A DNA stretch of 64,000 nt from Nocardiopsis ansamitocini (GTDB lineage: Bacteria; Actinomycetota; Actinomycetes; Streptosporangiales; Streptosporangiaceae). Location of the stretch: contig NZ_BSQG01000002.1 of the NCBI RefSeq assembly GCF_030268225.1, forward strand, positions 434,001-498,000, given 5' to 3'. Numbering within the stretch: the first letter of the stretch is position 1; each line of letters opens with the position of its first letter. Below the pieces are notes generated by a model, which was not told the origin of the DNA, searched no databases, and worked only from the letters and a program-made list of their open reading frames with translations. A program made the position numbers and the translations under genes. Shown in pieces: positions 52,975 to 63,336 of this stretch.

Positions 52975-53009
52975 AGACCGATCGCACCAGCAGAGGAGCC
53001 GGGCCGGCC

Positions 53010-53108
53010 ATGAGCATGCTCACCAACAACCGCAAGCAGCGCTGGCTGCTGCCGACCGTTCTCGCTGCGATCATGCTCATCGTCATCATCGGTGCGCTGC
53101 TCCAGTAG
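53010..53108 (+). CDS. Very small membrane protein, 32 residues
   Basis: ATG 53010, with AGAGGAG about 12 bases upstream, opens a 32-codon frame: a short basic head (NNRKQRW) and one hydrophobic helix (LLPTVLAAIMLIVIIGALL) ending in Gln. The composition is typical of single-pass microproteins. A second ATG at 53016 is possible. It is 35 bp after thpR. No family is recognised; it could be a membrane-complex subunit or a chance frame. Confidence 0.5.
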   Translation: MSMLTNNRKQRWLLPTVLAAIMLIVIIGALLQ

Positions 53109-53183
53109 CGAAAGACCACCTCTCCCCGCACGCTCTGCTTCGCCGGTGCCGTGTCTGCGCGCAGTCGCCGCCCACGGAGCCGC

Positions 53184-53909
53184 TCAGCGTTCGGCCCGGA
53201 CGCGGGCAGCCGCCTCCCCGACCAGGGCGGTGTTGTCGGTGGCCTCCGCGCCGTCGGGGGTCAGCAAGCAGTCCTCCAAGCCCATGCGCACGTCGAGGTC
53301 CAACGCCACGGCCTTGTCCAGGAGCGGCCACGCGGTCGCGTCCCGGCCGTGCAGCATCCGCGGCACAGTGCTCCGGGCACGGTCCAGTACGGAGGCGATG
53401 CCCGAAAGGGTCCGCAGGGCCTCGTCCGTGCCCTGCTCCACGGGCTCGATCAGCACCGATGAGCACACCTCGATGACATGCGAGGCAACCAGGACGCGCG
53501 CGGCCTCCACCGTCCAGACGCCCGCTTCGACCGCCACCCGGTGTCCGGCCAGCACCCGGGCCACCTCCAGCGAACCGGGTTCGTGCATGTTCACCGTCGC
53601 GGAATCGGGCAGCGTCCCCCACCTGCCGACCAGGTCGAGCCGTCGCCACGCGTCCGGCTCGGCCGACAACGAGGTCGTCACGCTCACCGGGACGCCCGGG
53701 ACCCGGTCGTGCAGTCGGTCCAGCAGCGCGGTCACCAACTGGTGGTCCAGAGACTCCCGCCCCCGGCCGTCACGCGGGTGCACGTGCACCGCGGTCGCCC
53801 CCGCCCCGACCACCGCGGCAGCGTCCGCTGCCAACTGGTCCGGTGAGATCGGTAACGCGGGATGCTCGCCGGGGCGGCGGTCCCCGTTCAGGCAGGCGAC
53901 GATTCTCAT
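53184..53909 (-). CDS. BKACE-type (DUF849) beta-keto acid cleavage enzyme, short form
   Basis: The 241-residue protein has the DUF849 pattern: CLNGDRRPGEHPALPISPDQLA, AAAVVGAGATAVHVHPRDG with the zinc-binding His-x-His, VPVSVTTSLSAEPD, WGTLPDSATVNMHEPGS, VEAGVWTVEAARVL, and RMGLEDCLLTPDGAEATDN at the end. Known members cleave beta-keto acids with acetyl-CoA, as in lysine or carnitine breakdown. It is shorter than the usual 270-310 residues. The substrate cannot be named. It is divergent from the gene at 54014. Confidence 0.8.
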   Translation of the reverse strand: MRIVACLNGDRRPGEHPALPISPDQLAADAAAVVGAGATAVHVHPRDGRGRESLDHQLVTALLDRLHDRVPGVPVSVTTSLSAEPDAWRRLDLVGRWGTLPDSATVNMHEPGSLEVARVLAGHRVAVEAGVWTVEAARVLVASHVIEVCSSVLIEPVEQGTDEALRTLSGIASVLDRARSTVPRMLHGRDATAWPLLDKAVALDLDVRMGLEDCLLTPDGAEATDNTALVGEAAARVRAER

Positions 53910-54013
53910 GGTCCTCCTCCGCTGGTGGAGCGGTTTGCCCTCCTGAGAGCCTCCCTGCCCCGACTGCGGGTCGCATACCCCCGTGCCCTGGACACGGGTG
54001 AAAAGATACGAAC

Positions 54014-55078
54014 ATGACCAGAAGCGCCGCCGCGCGGTGGGTCGCTGCCCTCGCGCTGCTTCCGGCGGTGCTCGGCGCCGCTCCTGCCCAGAACGCCACC
54101 CCCGAACCCGACCCCTCGGCCGCCGAAAGCCTTCCTCCGGGTACCGAGCGCGCTTTCACCATCACCGATCCCCGCATCGCCGAATCCAGCGGCCTGGCTG
54201 CCTCGGTGCGCCACGAGAACGTCTACTGGACGCACAACGACAGCGGGCCCCAGTACGGGCCCGACATCTACGCGGTGAACGATCAGGGCGAGACGCTGGC
54301 CACCGTCCGCCTGGTGGGGGAAGGGGTCGAGGCCCGCGACTGGGAGGCCATCGCACTGGGGACCGACGACTCCGGGGAACCCGCCCTCTACGTCGCCGAC
54401 ATCGGCGACAACTTCCAGGGTGGCTGGCCCTCGGTCCGGGTCTACCGGCTTCCCGAACCGGCGGAGCTCGTCGACCAGACCATTCAGGCCACCACGTTCA
54501 CCTTCGGCTATGCCGACGGAGGCCGGGACGCGGAAGGCATCCTGGTCGATCCGCGCGACAACCGGCTCTACGTCGTCAGCAAGGAGATCGGCGGAAGCGT
54601 CTACGCCGCCCCCGAGCAACTGGACGCGACCGGCACCAACACCCTCACCCGGGTCGGCCCCGCGCCGCTGTTCGCCACGGACGCCGCGTTCTCCCCCGAC
54701 GGCTCGCAGTACGCCATCCGCACCTATTGGGGCGCGGTCCTCTACGACGCCTCCGACGGTGTTCCCGGGCCGAGCACCGACCGGATCCAACTGCCCACGA
54801 GCGACCAGGGGGAGTCGCTCACCTACACCCGGGACGGCACCGCACTGCTGGTCGGCACCGAAGGGGAGCAAAGCCCCGTCTGGCGGATCCCGTTGGCCGA
54901 ACCGGTGGAGCCCGCCGAACCGACCGCCGAGCCGGGCGCGGAACAGTCGTCGGCCCCCGAATCCGACACGCGGGACGAGCCGGCGCAACCCGTGGGGGCC
55001 GGGGTGTTCATCCTCGGCGGGGCCGTCCTCGCCGCTATCGTGATCGCGGGCATCGTCTGGTTGGCCCGGACCGGGTAG
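54014..55078 (+). CDS. Cell-surface protein, propeller-like domain, C-terminal anchor
   Basis: The 354-residue protein has a signal peptide (ARWVAALALLPAVLGAA, cleavage near residue 25), about 250 residues of strand-rich repeats, and a C-terminal helix (AGVFILGGAVLAAIVIAGIVWLA) after a Pro/Glu linker. Repeated short units such as ALYVADIGDN, DNRLYVVSKEIGG and TDAAFSPDGSQYAIRT read as beta-propeller blades. It would sit on the outside of the membrane. The function is unknown. It is convergent with the GDPD gene, 18 bp apart. Confidence 0.65.
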   Translation: MTRSAAARWVAALALLPAVLGAAPAQNATPEPDPSAAESLPPGTERAFTITDPRIAESSGLAASVRHENVYWTHNDSGPQYGPDIYAVNDQGETLATVRLVGEGVEARDWEAIALGTDDSGEPALYVADIGDNFQGGWPSVRVYRLPEPAELVDQTIQATTFTFGYADGGRDAEGILVDPRDNRLYVVSKEIGGSVYAAPEQLDATGTNTLTRVGPAPLFATDAAFSPDGSQYAIRTYWGAVLYDASDGVPGPSTDRIQLPTSDQGESLTYTRDGTALLVGTEGEQSPVWRIPLAEPVEPAEPTAEPGAEQSSAPESDTRDEPAQPVGAGVFILGGAVLAAIVIAGIVWLARTG

Positions 55079-55096
55079 GGCGCCGGCGTCCCCGGA

Positions 55097-56092
55097 TCAC
55101 CCCTCTTCCATGAAGATCTCCCGGGCGAGGAAGGCGTGCCGGGAATGATCGGTGAAGACGCCGTCCACGCCCGCCACGAAGAAAGCGTCGTACTCGGTGG
55201 CGAAACCGCCGTAGGTCGTGGCGTCCGTTCCCGAGCGCAGCGTTTCGGGCAGGAAGTGGTTCTCGCTGCGAAAAGTGTAGGGGTGCACCAGCAGGCCCGC
55301 CTCGTGGGCGTCGTCGACCAGCGCGGTGGGCTCGCCCAGCTTTCCCTCATCGGTCACCGCGATGATCATGGACTTGTGCGGGCCGATCGCGTCGGCGAAC
55401 TCCGCGACTTCCGCCAGCCCTTCGGGAGTGGTGAAGTGGCGCCACTTCTCCTCGGTCCCCATCAGGAAGACCAGGGGGAGTTCCAGGTCGCGCAGTTTTT
55501 GCAGGCTCTCGGCCTCGAAGGACTGTAGGAAGACCGGAACTTGCGGTTCCGGGCCGGCCAGGCCGTGCTCGCTCAGGGCACGGATCAGCGGCGGCTCCAA
55601 CTCCAGTCCGATGGAGGCGTGGTAGGCCGGGTGCTTGGTCTCGGGGTAGATCCCGATCGGGCGGCCCAGCTCCTTGGTCAGGGCCTTGGCCAGCGCGATG
55701 ATCTCTTCCAGCGTCGGCACCGGATAGTCGCCGTCGTGCGCGGTGTTGTCCGGACGCACCTCGGGCAACCGTTCGACGGCGCGCAGTGTCTTGATCTCGG
55801 CGAGGGTGAAGTCCTCCGCGAAGAACCCGGTCACCTCCGCCCCGTCGATGGTCCGGGTGCCCGCGCGGTCGGCGAACTCCGGGCGCGTGGCGACGTCGGT
55901 GGTGTGTCCGATCTCCGACTCGTGCCGCGCGATCAGATGACCGTCCTTGGTCGAGACCAGGTCGACCTCGATGAAGTCGCCGCCGTAGCGTGCGCCCAGC
56001 GTGTAGGAGGCCAGTGTGTGCTCGGGGCGGTGCCCCGACGCGCCGCGGTGCGAAATGATCTTGATGTGGGGAAGCTGTTTGTTCCTGCGCAA
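55097..56092 (-). CDS. Glycerophosphodiester phosphodiesterase
   Basis: The 331-residue TIM-barrel enzyme hydrolyses deacylated phospholipids to glycerol-3-phosphate and an alcohol. ISHRGASGHRPEHTLASYTL (first catalytic His and Arg), DFIEVDLVSTKDGHLIARHE (metal Glu/Asp and second His) and IGIYPETKHPAYH with VDGVFTDHSRHA at the end are present. The long insert and length place it with GlpQ-type rather than short UgpQ-type enzymes. The start TTG 56092 is the only usable one in frame and no signal peptide is seen. It is upstream of, and convergent to, nothing essential. Confidence 0.88.
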   Translation of the reverse strand: MRRNKQLPHIKIISHRGASGHRPEHTLASYTLGARYGGDFIEVDLVSTKDGHLIARHESEIGHTTDVATRPEFADRAGTRTIDGAEVTGFFAEDFTLAEIKTLRAVERLPEVRPDNTAHDGDYPVPTLEEIIALAKALTKELGRPIGIYPETKHPAYHASIGLELEPPLIRALSEHGLAGPEPQVPVFLQSFEAESLQKLRDLELPLVFLMGTEEKWRHFTTPEGLAEVAEFADAIGPHKSMIIAVTDEGKLGEPTALVDDAHEAGLLVHPYTFRSENHFLPETLRSGTDATTYGGFATEYDAFFVAGVDGVFTDHSRHAFLAREIFMEEG

Positions 56093-56189
56093 AGCCGAGG
56101 TCCGTCCGTACCGAGGGGTCGCCGAGAAAGGGTGCGGCCGGCCCGGAACACATCCGGACCGGCCACTATGTCTATCCGCTGGGTGGCAC

Positions 56190-57422
<1,233 letters not shown>

Positions 57423-57552
57423 CTATTGGTTCAAGACTTTCGATGACCCGACCGTGCGCACCTCCGTGCACGTGCAGCCGATCGCGAGACCGGGAACCGC
57501 CCGACCGCAGACCTCGACACACGGGCGACCACGGTTCCCAGACGAGGAATCC

Positions 57553-60500
57553 ATGACTCCATCCCCTCACGAGGGCGACAGGCCGAGCGGAAGGGAGCGG
57601 CGTTCGGACCCGCTCGCCTTCGTGTCCCTCTTCGACGCGCTCCGTCGTCCCCCGAGTCTGCTGGAGCGAAGCCAACAGGCCGCGGCCGACCGCGCGCTGC
57701 GCAAACGCGGCGACGCCGACCGCTACGACTCGCGCGAGGGCGTCTTCGGGCTGGGAGACACCCCGCTGCCGGTGGTCGAGTTGGTGGTCGCCGAGCCCGC
57801 GACCGGAGGGAAACCCGCCCAGGATCACGGCGTACGCAGGGCTCAGGAAGCGCGCAGGCTTCGGCGCGGCGGCTTCCGTTCCTGGCTGCCGAGCCTGCTC
57901 TTCCCGCGCAGCTCCCTCCCCGAGTACGCCGAGCAGGGGGTGTCCCGATCGGGGGCGGACAGTCCCACCGCCCAGCAGTCGGTCCCGTCGCCGGGGGTGT
58001 CGAGCAGCGAGCCGGACCGCACCGGGACCGACGCGGACCTCGTCACCCGCGCGCTGGTCGTGCGCGCCGCCAACCAGCCGATGGCCCTGCTCCACCAGGC
58101 GGAGGACAAGTACCGGACCTCTCCCGAGGGCTTCGTCAAGGAGAGCGGCCCGCTCTTCCAGACCAGAATGGACGTCCAGGCCCTCGTCGACGCGATCAAG
58201 GGGACGCCCAGCGGAGTACCGGAGGAGCAGGCCCGTGACCGGGCCGCCCCGGAGCCGCCCTCCTTCCCGCGGGTGGAGTCCCTGTTCCGACTGTTCGACG
58301 TCTTCGCCGCCGACCGGTTCGAACAGCAGGGGCAGTCCGACCAGGGCGGGCGCCTGGGCACCGGCCAGGAGATCGCGCAGGCACTGCGCCTGCACGAGCT
58401 GGGTGCCTGGCGGGTGGGCAGGACCGCTGCGATTCCGGGACGACCGTTGACCCGTTTCTGGCGATTCGTGGTCAGCACGATCGGTTCGTGGATCTATCGG
58501 CGGTTCTACCGGGTGCTGTACGAGGGGCTCAGTTTGTTCTGGCGCCCGCGCCGCCAGGGCGACAACGGAAAATCCTCCGGCCGGGCCGATCTGAACTTCG
58601 ACCTCTTCGACGCCAAGGTCCTCACCCCCCTGGGGGTCGTGCTCAACATCAGCATCCTCGGCCTGCTGGTCACCGGAGTCACCCTCAACCTGCCCAAGGA
58701 CCTGGTGGAGGGCTTCACCGCCATCCTCCTGCTGCTGGTCCTGGGGGTCTACCGGCTCATCGGCTACGTGTGCTGGGGCTATCCCTGGCAGCCCTACCGC
58801 TGGCTGGCCAGACAGCCCTACCGATTGGACACCGAGGCCGACCGTCGGCAGCGGTGGGGCAGCCGCCGCGCCTACCGGGCCGTCGCCGAGCGGGCCGGCA
58901 AGGAGTACGCGGAACTGGTGTTGTCGGAGACGGGGCGGACGAGCGCCGACCGGATCCACCAGATGCGGCTGCTCATCGTGAACGCTTTCCTCACCGACCT
59001 CGACGCCGCCTACGGTCCTTTCCCCTGGTACCAGTGGAGGCGCGCGGCCCGCGCGCGCGGCCTGCTGCGCCCCGCGCTGGTCGTGGACCGGGCGCGCACA
59101 CGGTGGAACGGCGGCGACACCGTCCAGGATCCGACGGTCAGCACGGCAGTGGGGACGGCCCGCGCCGCGGACGTACTGTTCCTCGTCGAAGAGATCCGCA
59201 CCAGCCAGTACTTCCCCGACCCGCTCGTGGTGGTCGTGCTCCGCGCGGAAGGGATGCCCCCGACCCGGTTCGGCTCGCGGGTGCCCAGCCGGGCGGAGGC
59301 TCCGGGACGGCTGGCCGACGACGTCGTGGCGTGGCAGCTGTTGCGCCGCCGGCTGGGGCGCCTGGGAGCGGGACGGACCCTGTCCTTCGACATCAGTGCC
59401 TCCGCCGACCAGCGCAGGGGTGAGAACGCGGTTGCCGCCCCCACCTTCCTGCCGACCCGGTCGATGCGGGTCAGATCCGCGATGCCCGCCGCGGCCCTTC
59501 TCCTGGCGCTGGTCCTGCTGGCCGGGGTGTCCGTGGTCGCCTATGACCAGTCCACCGGAAACGAGTGCTGGTGGGGCCGCCGCTTCGCCGAGCAGCCCGA
59601 CCAGATCCTGCAACTGCCCAAGCCCGAGGGGGTCCAGGGCCCCAGCCCCTTCGACTGCGTCGGTTTCACCGACGGCTCCTACGTCTTCCACGAGCGGTTG
59701 GGGGCTGCCCAGGAGACCATCGCCGAACAGAACGTCCAGGCGGAAGCGGGACCGCACGTCACGGTGGTGTACTTCGCCGCGCTCTCGGTCGACGACGACA
59801 CCGCCCAGCGCGCGCTCCTGGCGGGGGTGCACGGCGAACTCGTCGGGCTTGCCCTGCGCCAACGCGAGTACAACGCGCTGCGCTCGGACGACGAGCTGCG
59901 GATCCGTATCCTGCTCGCCAACGCGGGACCGGTGCTGAGGCACGGGGTGGAGGTGGCCGAGGCGGTCGCGGCCGAGGCGGCTCGCGATCCCGGAGTGGTC
60001 GCGGCCCTCGGTTTCGGCCAGAGCCGCCAGTCCACCAGGGACGCGATCAGCGTCCTGGCCAAGGCGGGAATCCCGATGATCGCCACGACCCCGACCTTCG
60101 ACGACATCGACCTCGTCAACGGCCGGCACAGCGACTTCTTCTTTCCCCTCGCACCGTCCAACACCCGCATCGCCACCCAGGCGGCCGCGTGGGCACGGGA
60201 AGGGGTGACAACGGACAAGGGGCAGCTCCCCAGGGCGGAAAGGGTCGCCGTCTTCTGGCAGCGCTCGAAGGAGGACCTCTACGGCGGTCAGCTCGCCAGC
60301 GTGTTCATGGGCGAGTTCAACCGCCCCGGCGCACTGGGCGGGGGGATTCCCGGCGGGGTCGCCCTCGACGCGGGCTACGACCCCCAGGGCACCGGCCTGC
60401 GCGACACCGTGCGCTCCGTCTGCCAGGAGGAGCCGGACATGGTCTACTACGCCGGCCGCTCCGACCAGTTCCCGCTGTTCCAGGACGAGTTGCTGCTGGC

Positions 60501-61068
60501 CGACGGCTGCCAGGGAGGGGTGTCGATCATGGCCGGTGACGACATCGTCAAGTACGTCTCCGACCAGGGAGCGAGCGACTCGGACTTCCCGTTGTACTAC
60601 ACCCCGCTCGCCGCGGACGGCGGGTGGGGCGCGGTCACCGAGGATGACGCCGGGAAGGGCGCGTTCTACGGGAAGTTCGCCGACCTGGTCGCCGCGATCC
60701 CCATCCGGTCGGCCACCCCGGCGGAACGTCCCTCGGTGCCCCACGGGGTGATGGCCTACGACGCCCTGACCGTGATCGGCGAGGCACTGGCCGACGCCCG
60801 CCGCAACCAGGACCCCGCCGACTCCGCGGCGCTGCCGACCGGTCTGGCGCCCTCCTTGCTGTCGGGGCGCCTCGGTGTTCCCGGGGTGAGCGGCTACATC
60901 TCCTACGGCACCCCCGGGGAGAGAGGCAACTGGATCGAGGACAAGCTGATCCAGCTGGTCCTGGCGCGCCTCGGGGCCGAACCCGTCACGATCGCCGCCT
61001 GCGGCCGGGTCAGCGACCTCGACGACCAGTCCGAGGCCAACCTGGCGGCGAACGGGTGCGTGCGCTAG
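57553..61068 (+). CDS. Large membrane protein with C-terminal type 1 periplasmic-binding domain
   Basis: The 1171-residue protein starts at ATG 57553 behind GAGGAA. Residues 1-350 are cytoplasmic and low in recognisable domains. Two membrane helices follow near 360-382 and 385-410, a conserved-looking cytoplasmic region (about 420-640, including GKEYAELVLSETGRTSADR and LIVNAFLTDLDAAYGPFPWY), a third helix near 645-666, and then an extracytoplasmic type 1 periplasmic-binding fold (about 730-1165: VVAALGFGQSRQSTRDAISV, AKAGIPMIATTPTFDD, VYYAGRSDQFPLFQDELLL) like branched-chain amino acid or receptor ligand-binding proteins. No transporter genes adjoin it. A sensor or signalling receptor is inferred. 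Confidence 0.75.
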   Translation: MTPSPHEGDRPSGRERRSDPLAFVSLFDALRRPPSLLERSQQAAADRALRKRGDADRYDSREGVFGLGDTPLPVVELVVAEPATGGKPAQDHGVRRAQEARRLRRGGFRSWLPSLLFPRSSLPEYAEQGVSRSGADSPTAQQSVPSPGVSSSEPDRTGTDADLVTRALVVRAANQPMALLHQAEDKYRTSPEGFVKESGPLFQTRMDVQALVDAIKGTPSGVPEEQARDRAAPEPPSFPRVESLFRLFDVFAADRFEQQGQSDQGGRLGTGQEIAQALRLHELGAWRVGRTAAIPGRPLTRFWRFVVSTIGSWIYRRFYRVLYEGLSLFWRPRRQGDNGKSSGRADLNFDLFDAKVLTPLGVVLNISILGLLVTGVTLNLPKDLVEGFTAILLLLVLGVYRLIGYVCWGYPWQPYRWLARQPYRLDTEADRRQRWGSRRAYRAVAERAGKEYAELVLSETGRTSADRIHQMRLLIVNAFLTDLDAAYGPFPWYQWRRAARARGLLRPALVVDRARTRWNGGDTVQDPTVSTAVGTARAADVLFLVEEIRTSQYFPDPLVVVVLRAEGMPPTRFGSRVPSRAEAPGRLADDVVAWQLLRRRLGRLGAGRTLSFDISASADQRRGENAVAAPTFLPTRSMRVRSAMPAAALLLALVLLAGVSVVAYDQSTGNECWWGRRFAEQPDQILQLPKPEGVQGPSPFDCVGFTDGSYVFHERLGAAQETIAEQNVQAEAGPHVTVVYFAALSVDDDTAQRALLAGVHGELVGLALRQREYNALRSDDELRIRILLANAGPVLRHGVEVAEAVAAEAARDPGVVAALGFGQSRQSTRDAISVLAKAGIPMIATTPTFDDIDLVNGRHSDFFFPLAPSNTRIATQAAAWAREGVTTDKGQLPRAERVAVFWQRSKEDLYGGQLASVFMGEFNRPGALGGGIPGGVALDAGYDPQGTGLRDTVRSVCQEEPDMVYYAGRSDQFPLFQDELLLADGCQGGVSIMAGDDIVKYVSDQGASDSDFPLYYTPLAADGGWGAVTEDDAGKGAFYGKFADLVAAIPIRSATPAERPSVPHGVMAYDALTVIGEALADARRNQDPADSAALPTGLAPSLLSGRLGVPGVSGYISYGTPGERGNWIEDKLIQLVLARLGAEPVTIAACGRVSDLDDQSEANLAANGCVR

Positions 61069-61093
61069 GCGTTCGGCACCGTACCGACCCCAC

Positions 61094-61143
61094 CGGTAGT
61101 GGGTTCCGCCGGTCGCCATGGCGACCGGCGGAACCCACTACCG
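61094..61143. terminator. Very long perfect hairpin between convergent genes
   Basis: A 24-bp perfect inverted repeat (61094-61117 with 61120-61143) has only two bases at its centre. It lies between the large membrane protein gene and the convergent citrate synthase gene and can terminate both. It has no T-run. Confidence 0.75.
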
Positions 61144-61162
61144 CCTCAGCGGTGGTGACCGA

Positions 61163-62269
61163 TCAGGCGCCCTGCTCGATGGCGGCCGCGGAACCGTCGA
61201 CGGTGGTGATGTCGCGCTTGGCGGGCCCGGTGTACCGGGCGCTGGGGCGCACCAGGCGGCCGGTCCGCTTCTGCTCCAGGATGTGCGCCGACCAGCCGGC
61301 GGTACGGGCGCTGGTGAACATGGAGGTGAACAGCGACGACGGGATCTCTGCGAAGTCGAGTACGACGGCGGCCCAGTACTCCACGTTGGTGGCCAGGACC
61401 CGGTCGGGCTTGCGGGCGTGCAACTCCTTCAGCGCCGCGGTCTCCAGCGCCGCCGCGACCTCGTAACGGGGCGCGTCGAGCTCCTTTGCCGTCCGGCGCA
61501 GCACGCGGGCACGCGGGTCCTCCGCGCGGTACACGCGGTGGCCGAAGCCCATCAGACGTTCGCCCTTGTCGAGGGCCTGGGTCACGTACGTGCCGGCGTC
61601 GCCGATGCGCTCGGTCTCGTCCAGCATGTGCAGCACACGCGCCGGTGCACCACCGTGCAGCGGGCCGGACATGGCGCCCACGGCTCCTGAGAGCGCCGCC
61701 GCCACGTCCGCGCCGGTCGAGGCGATGACCCGGGCGGTGAACGTCGAGGCGTTGAGGCCGTGCTCGGCAGCGGAGGTCCAGTAGGCGTCCACGGCCTTGA
61801 CGTGCCGGGGGTCGGGATCGCCGCGCAGTTGGATCATGAAGCGCTCGACGACGGTACGGCCCGCTTCGACGCGCTCGCGTCCCACCTCGGGCTGGTCGCC
61901 GCGTGCGGACTGGGCGATCACCGAGAGAGCGGCCGCGGTGGCCCGGGCGACGTTGTCGCGTGCCTCGGCGTCGTCGATGTCCAGCAGCGGTTTGAAGCCC
62001 CATAGTGGAGCAAGGGTCGCGAGCGTGCTCTGCACGTCGACGCGTACGTCACCGGTGGAGACCGGCCGGGCGAACGGGTCGGCGAAGGGAAGCCCGGGGT
62101 CCAGGTCGTCGTCGACCAGCAGGCCCCAGACGCGTCCGAAGGTCACGTGACCGACGAGGTCCTCGATGTCGACACCCCGATACCGTAGGGCGCCGCCCTC
62201 CTTGTCGGGTTCGGCGATCTCGGTCTCGAACGCCACGACTCCTTCGAGTCCGGGTTTGAAGTCCGACAT
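61163..62269 (-). CDS. citA: Citrate synthase 2
   Basis: From ATG 62269, behind GGAGGAAAC, the protein is 368 residues, the size of actinobacterial CitA. GALRYRGVDIEDLV at the N-terminus, the catalytic His in SAAEHGLNASTFTAR, MSGPLHGGAPARV and MGFGHRVYRAEDPRA are class motifs, and the Asp of VVLDFAEIPSSL completes the triad. It condenses oxaloacetate and acetyl-CoA. The open frame continues upstream past this ATG to overlap pdxH in antisense, but that part is not coding. It is divergent from pdxH. Confidence 0.93.
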   Translation of the reverse strand: MSDFKPGLEGVVAFETEIAEPDKEGGALRYRGVDIEDLVGHVTFGRVWGLLVDDDLDPGLPFADPFARPVSTGDVRVDVQSTLATLAPLWGFKPLLDIDDAEARDNVARATAAALSVIAQSARGDQPEVGRERVEAGRTVVERFMIQLRGDPDPRHVKAVDAYWTSAAEHGLNASTFTARVIASTGADVAAALSGAVGAMSGPLHGGAPARVLHMLDETERIGDAGTYVTQALDKGERLMGFGHRVYRAEDPRARVLRRTAKELDAPRYEVAAALETAALKELHARKPDRVLATNVEYWAAVVLDFAEIPSSLFTSMFTSARTAGWSAHILEQKRTGRLVRPSARYTGPAKRDITTVDGSAAAIEQGA

Positions 62270-62413
62270 ACCGGTTTCCTCCGTCTCCTCGATCCAGGGG
62301 CAAGGGTGGCCCCGTGAACCGCTTGGGATTTTTCCAATGACACGCGAGGTGTCGTCAATGGCGGTGCCGCCACGATGGCGTGCGCCCCACAGGTCGTGTG
62401 AGGATGCAGCACT

Positions 62414-63076
62414 GTGAACCATTGTGACCCTGCTGAGCTGCGTGAACCTTATGACGGTACGCCGTTGTCCGGTTCTGGGTTGTCTCAGCACCCTATGGAG
62501 CAGTTTCATGCCTGGTTTACCCAGGCCCGCGACGCGGGCCTCGTCGAGCCCAACGCGATGGTTCTGACGACGGTCGATCCTTCCGGTTCCCCCCGTGCGC
62601 GGACCGTCCTTTTGAAGGGTTTCGACCGCTCTGGCCTGCGGTTTTTCACTAACTACCGATCGCGCAAAGGGGTGGCCATGGCCGGTGATCCGCGTGTCTC
62701 GGTGGTCTTTCCCTGGCACCAGATGCGCCGTCAGGTGATCGTCTCCGGCCGTGTCGAACGTCTCACCGATGGAGAGAACGACACCTATTTCGCACGACGT
62801 CCCAGGGGTTCACAAATCGGGGCATGGGCGAGTGAGTACCAGTCCTCGCCAGTGGCCGATCGCGCGCAGCTCGACGCCCGCTATGCGCGCCTCGCGGCGA
62901 AGTGGGCACCGGACGAATCGATCCCCAGGCCGCCCTACTGGGGAGGTTTTCGCATCCTCCCCGAGGAAGCGGAGTTCTGGCAGGGGCGCAACGATCGAAT
63001 GCACGACCGTTTCCGCTATCTCCGTACGTCGGGTGAGGGCGACGCGGAATGGGCGATCGACCGCCTCTCGCCATGA
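62414..63076 (+). CDS. pdxH: Pyridoxamine 5'-phosphate oxidase
   Basis: PdxH makes pyridoxal-5'-phosphate from pyridoxamine or pyridoxine phosphate with FMN and oxygen. The 220-residue protein has [56 protein letters not shown] (quoted in parts), [15 protein letters not shown] and [19 protein letters not shown], all family signatures. Start GTG 62414, with GAGGAT 8 bases upstream. The adjacent citrate synthase and DtxR genes repeat an order seen in Streptomyces. A short hairpin with a T-run follows. Confidence 0.93.
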   Translation: MNHCDPAELREPYDGTPLSGSGLSQHPMEQFHAWFTQARDAGLVEPNAMVLTTVDPSGSPRARTVLLKGFDRSGLRFFTNYRSRKGVAMAGDPRVSVVFPWHQMRRQVIVSGRVERLTDGENDTYFARRPRGSQIGAWASEYQSSPVADRAQLDARYARLAAKWAPDESIPRPPYWGGFRILPEEAEFWQGRNDRMHDRFRYLRTSGEGDAEWAIDRLSP

Positions 63077-63077
63077 A

Positions 63078-63099
63078 ACCCCGGCTGGGCGGGGATTTT
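63078..63099 (+). terminator. Intrinsic terminator of pdxH
   Basis: CCCCG, a 6-base loop, CGGGG, then A and five T residues follow directly after the pdxH stop codon. Confidence 0.7.
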
Positions 63100-63113
63100 T
63101 GTGTCCGATTCGT

Positions 63114-63133
63114 TAAGTGTCGTGCGTCACACT
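63114..63133. promoter_or_regulatory. Inverted repeat in the dtxR promoter region
   Basis: AAGTGT, 8 bases, ACACTT is a perfect inverted repeat upstream of the DtxR/IdeR gene promoter. It does not match an iron box. It may bind another regulator. Confidence 0.35.
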
Positions 63134-63140
63134 TGGCGGA

Positions 63141-63168
63141 ATTGGGGTGGCCGTCGCCACGCTATGAT
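63141..63168 (+). promoter_or_regulatory. Candidate promoter of the DtxR/IdeR gene
   Basis: TTGGGG (63141-63146) and TATGAT (63163-63168) are 16 bp apart. TATGAT is a good -10 match. The leader to the TTG start would be about 160 bases. Confidence 0.45.
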
Positions 63169-63336
63169 TGGACCCATCGGTGGCCGTTTCCACGGCCGGG
63201 GCGCATCACGGTCGAACCGGTGCAACACCGCTCATCCCAGGGTGCGCGACCTTGCCGGAACAGTCGCGCACTGGCCCGTGTTGAGACAACTGCCGCGTTG
63301 ACTGCTCTCAACGGGCCCACGGAGGGAGGGAGAGTC

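Noticed and set aside
62270..62719. N-terminal extension of citrate synthase
   Set aside because: The frame is open upstream of ATG 62269, but that part is antisense to pdxH, lacks family similarity, and the ATG has a good ribosome binding site.
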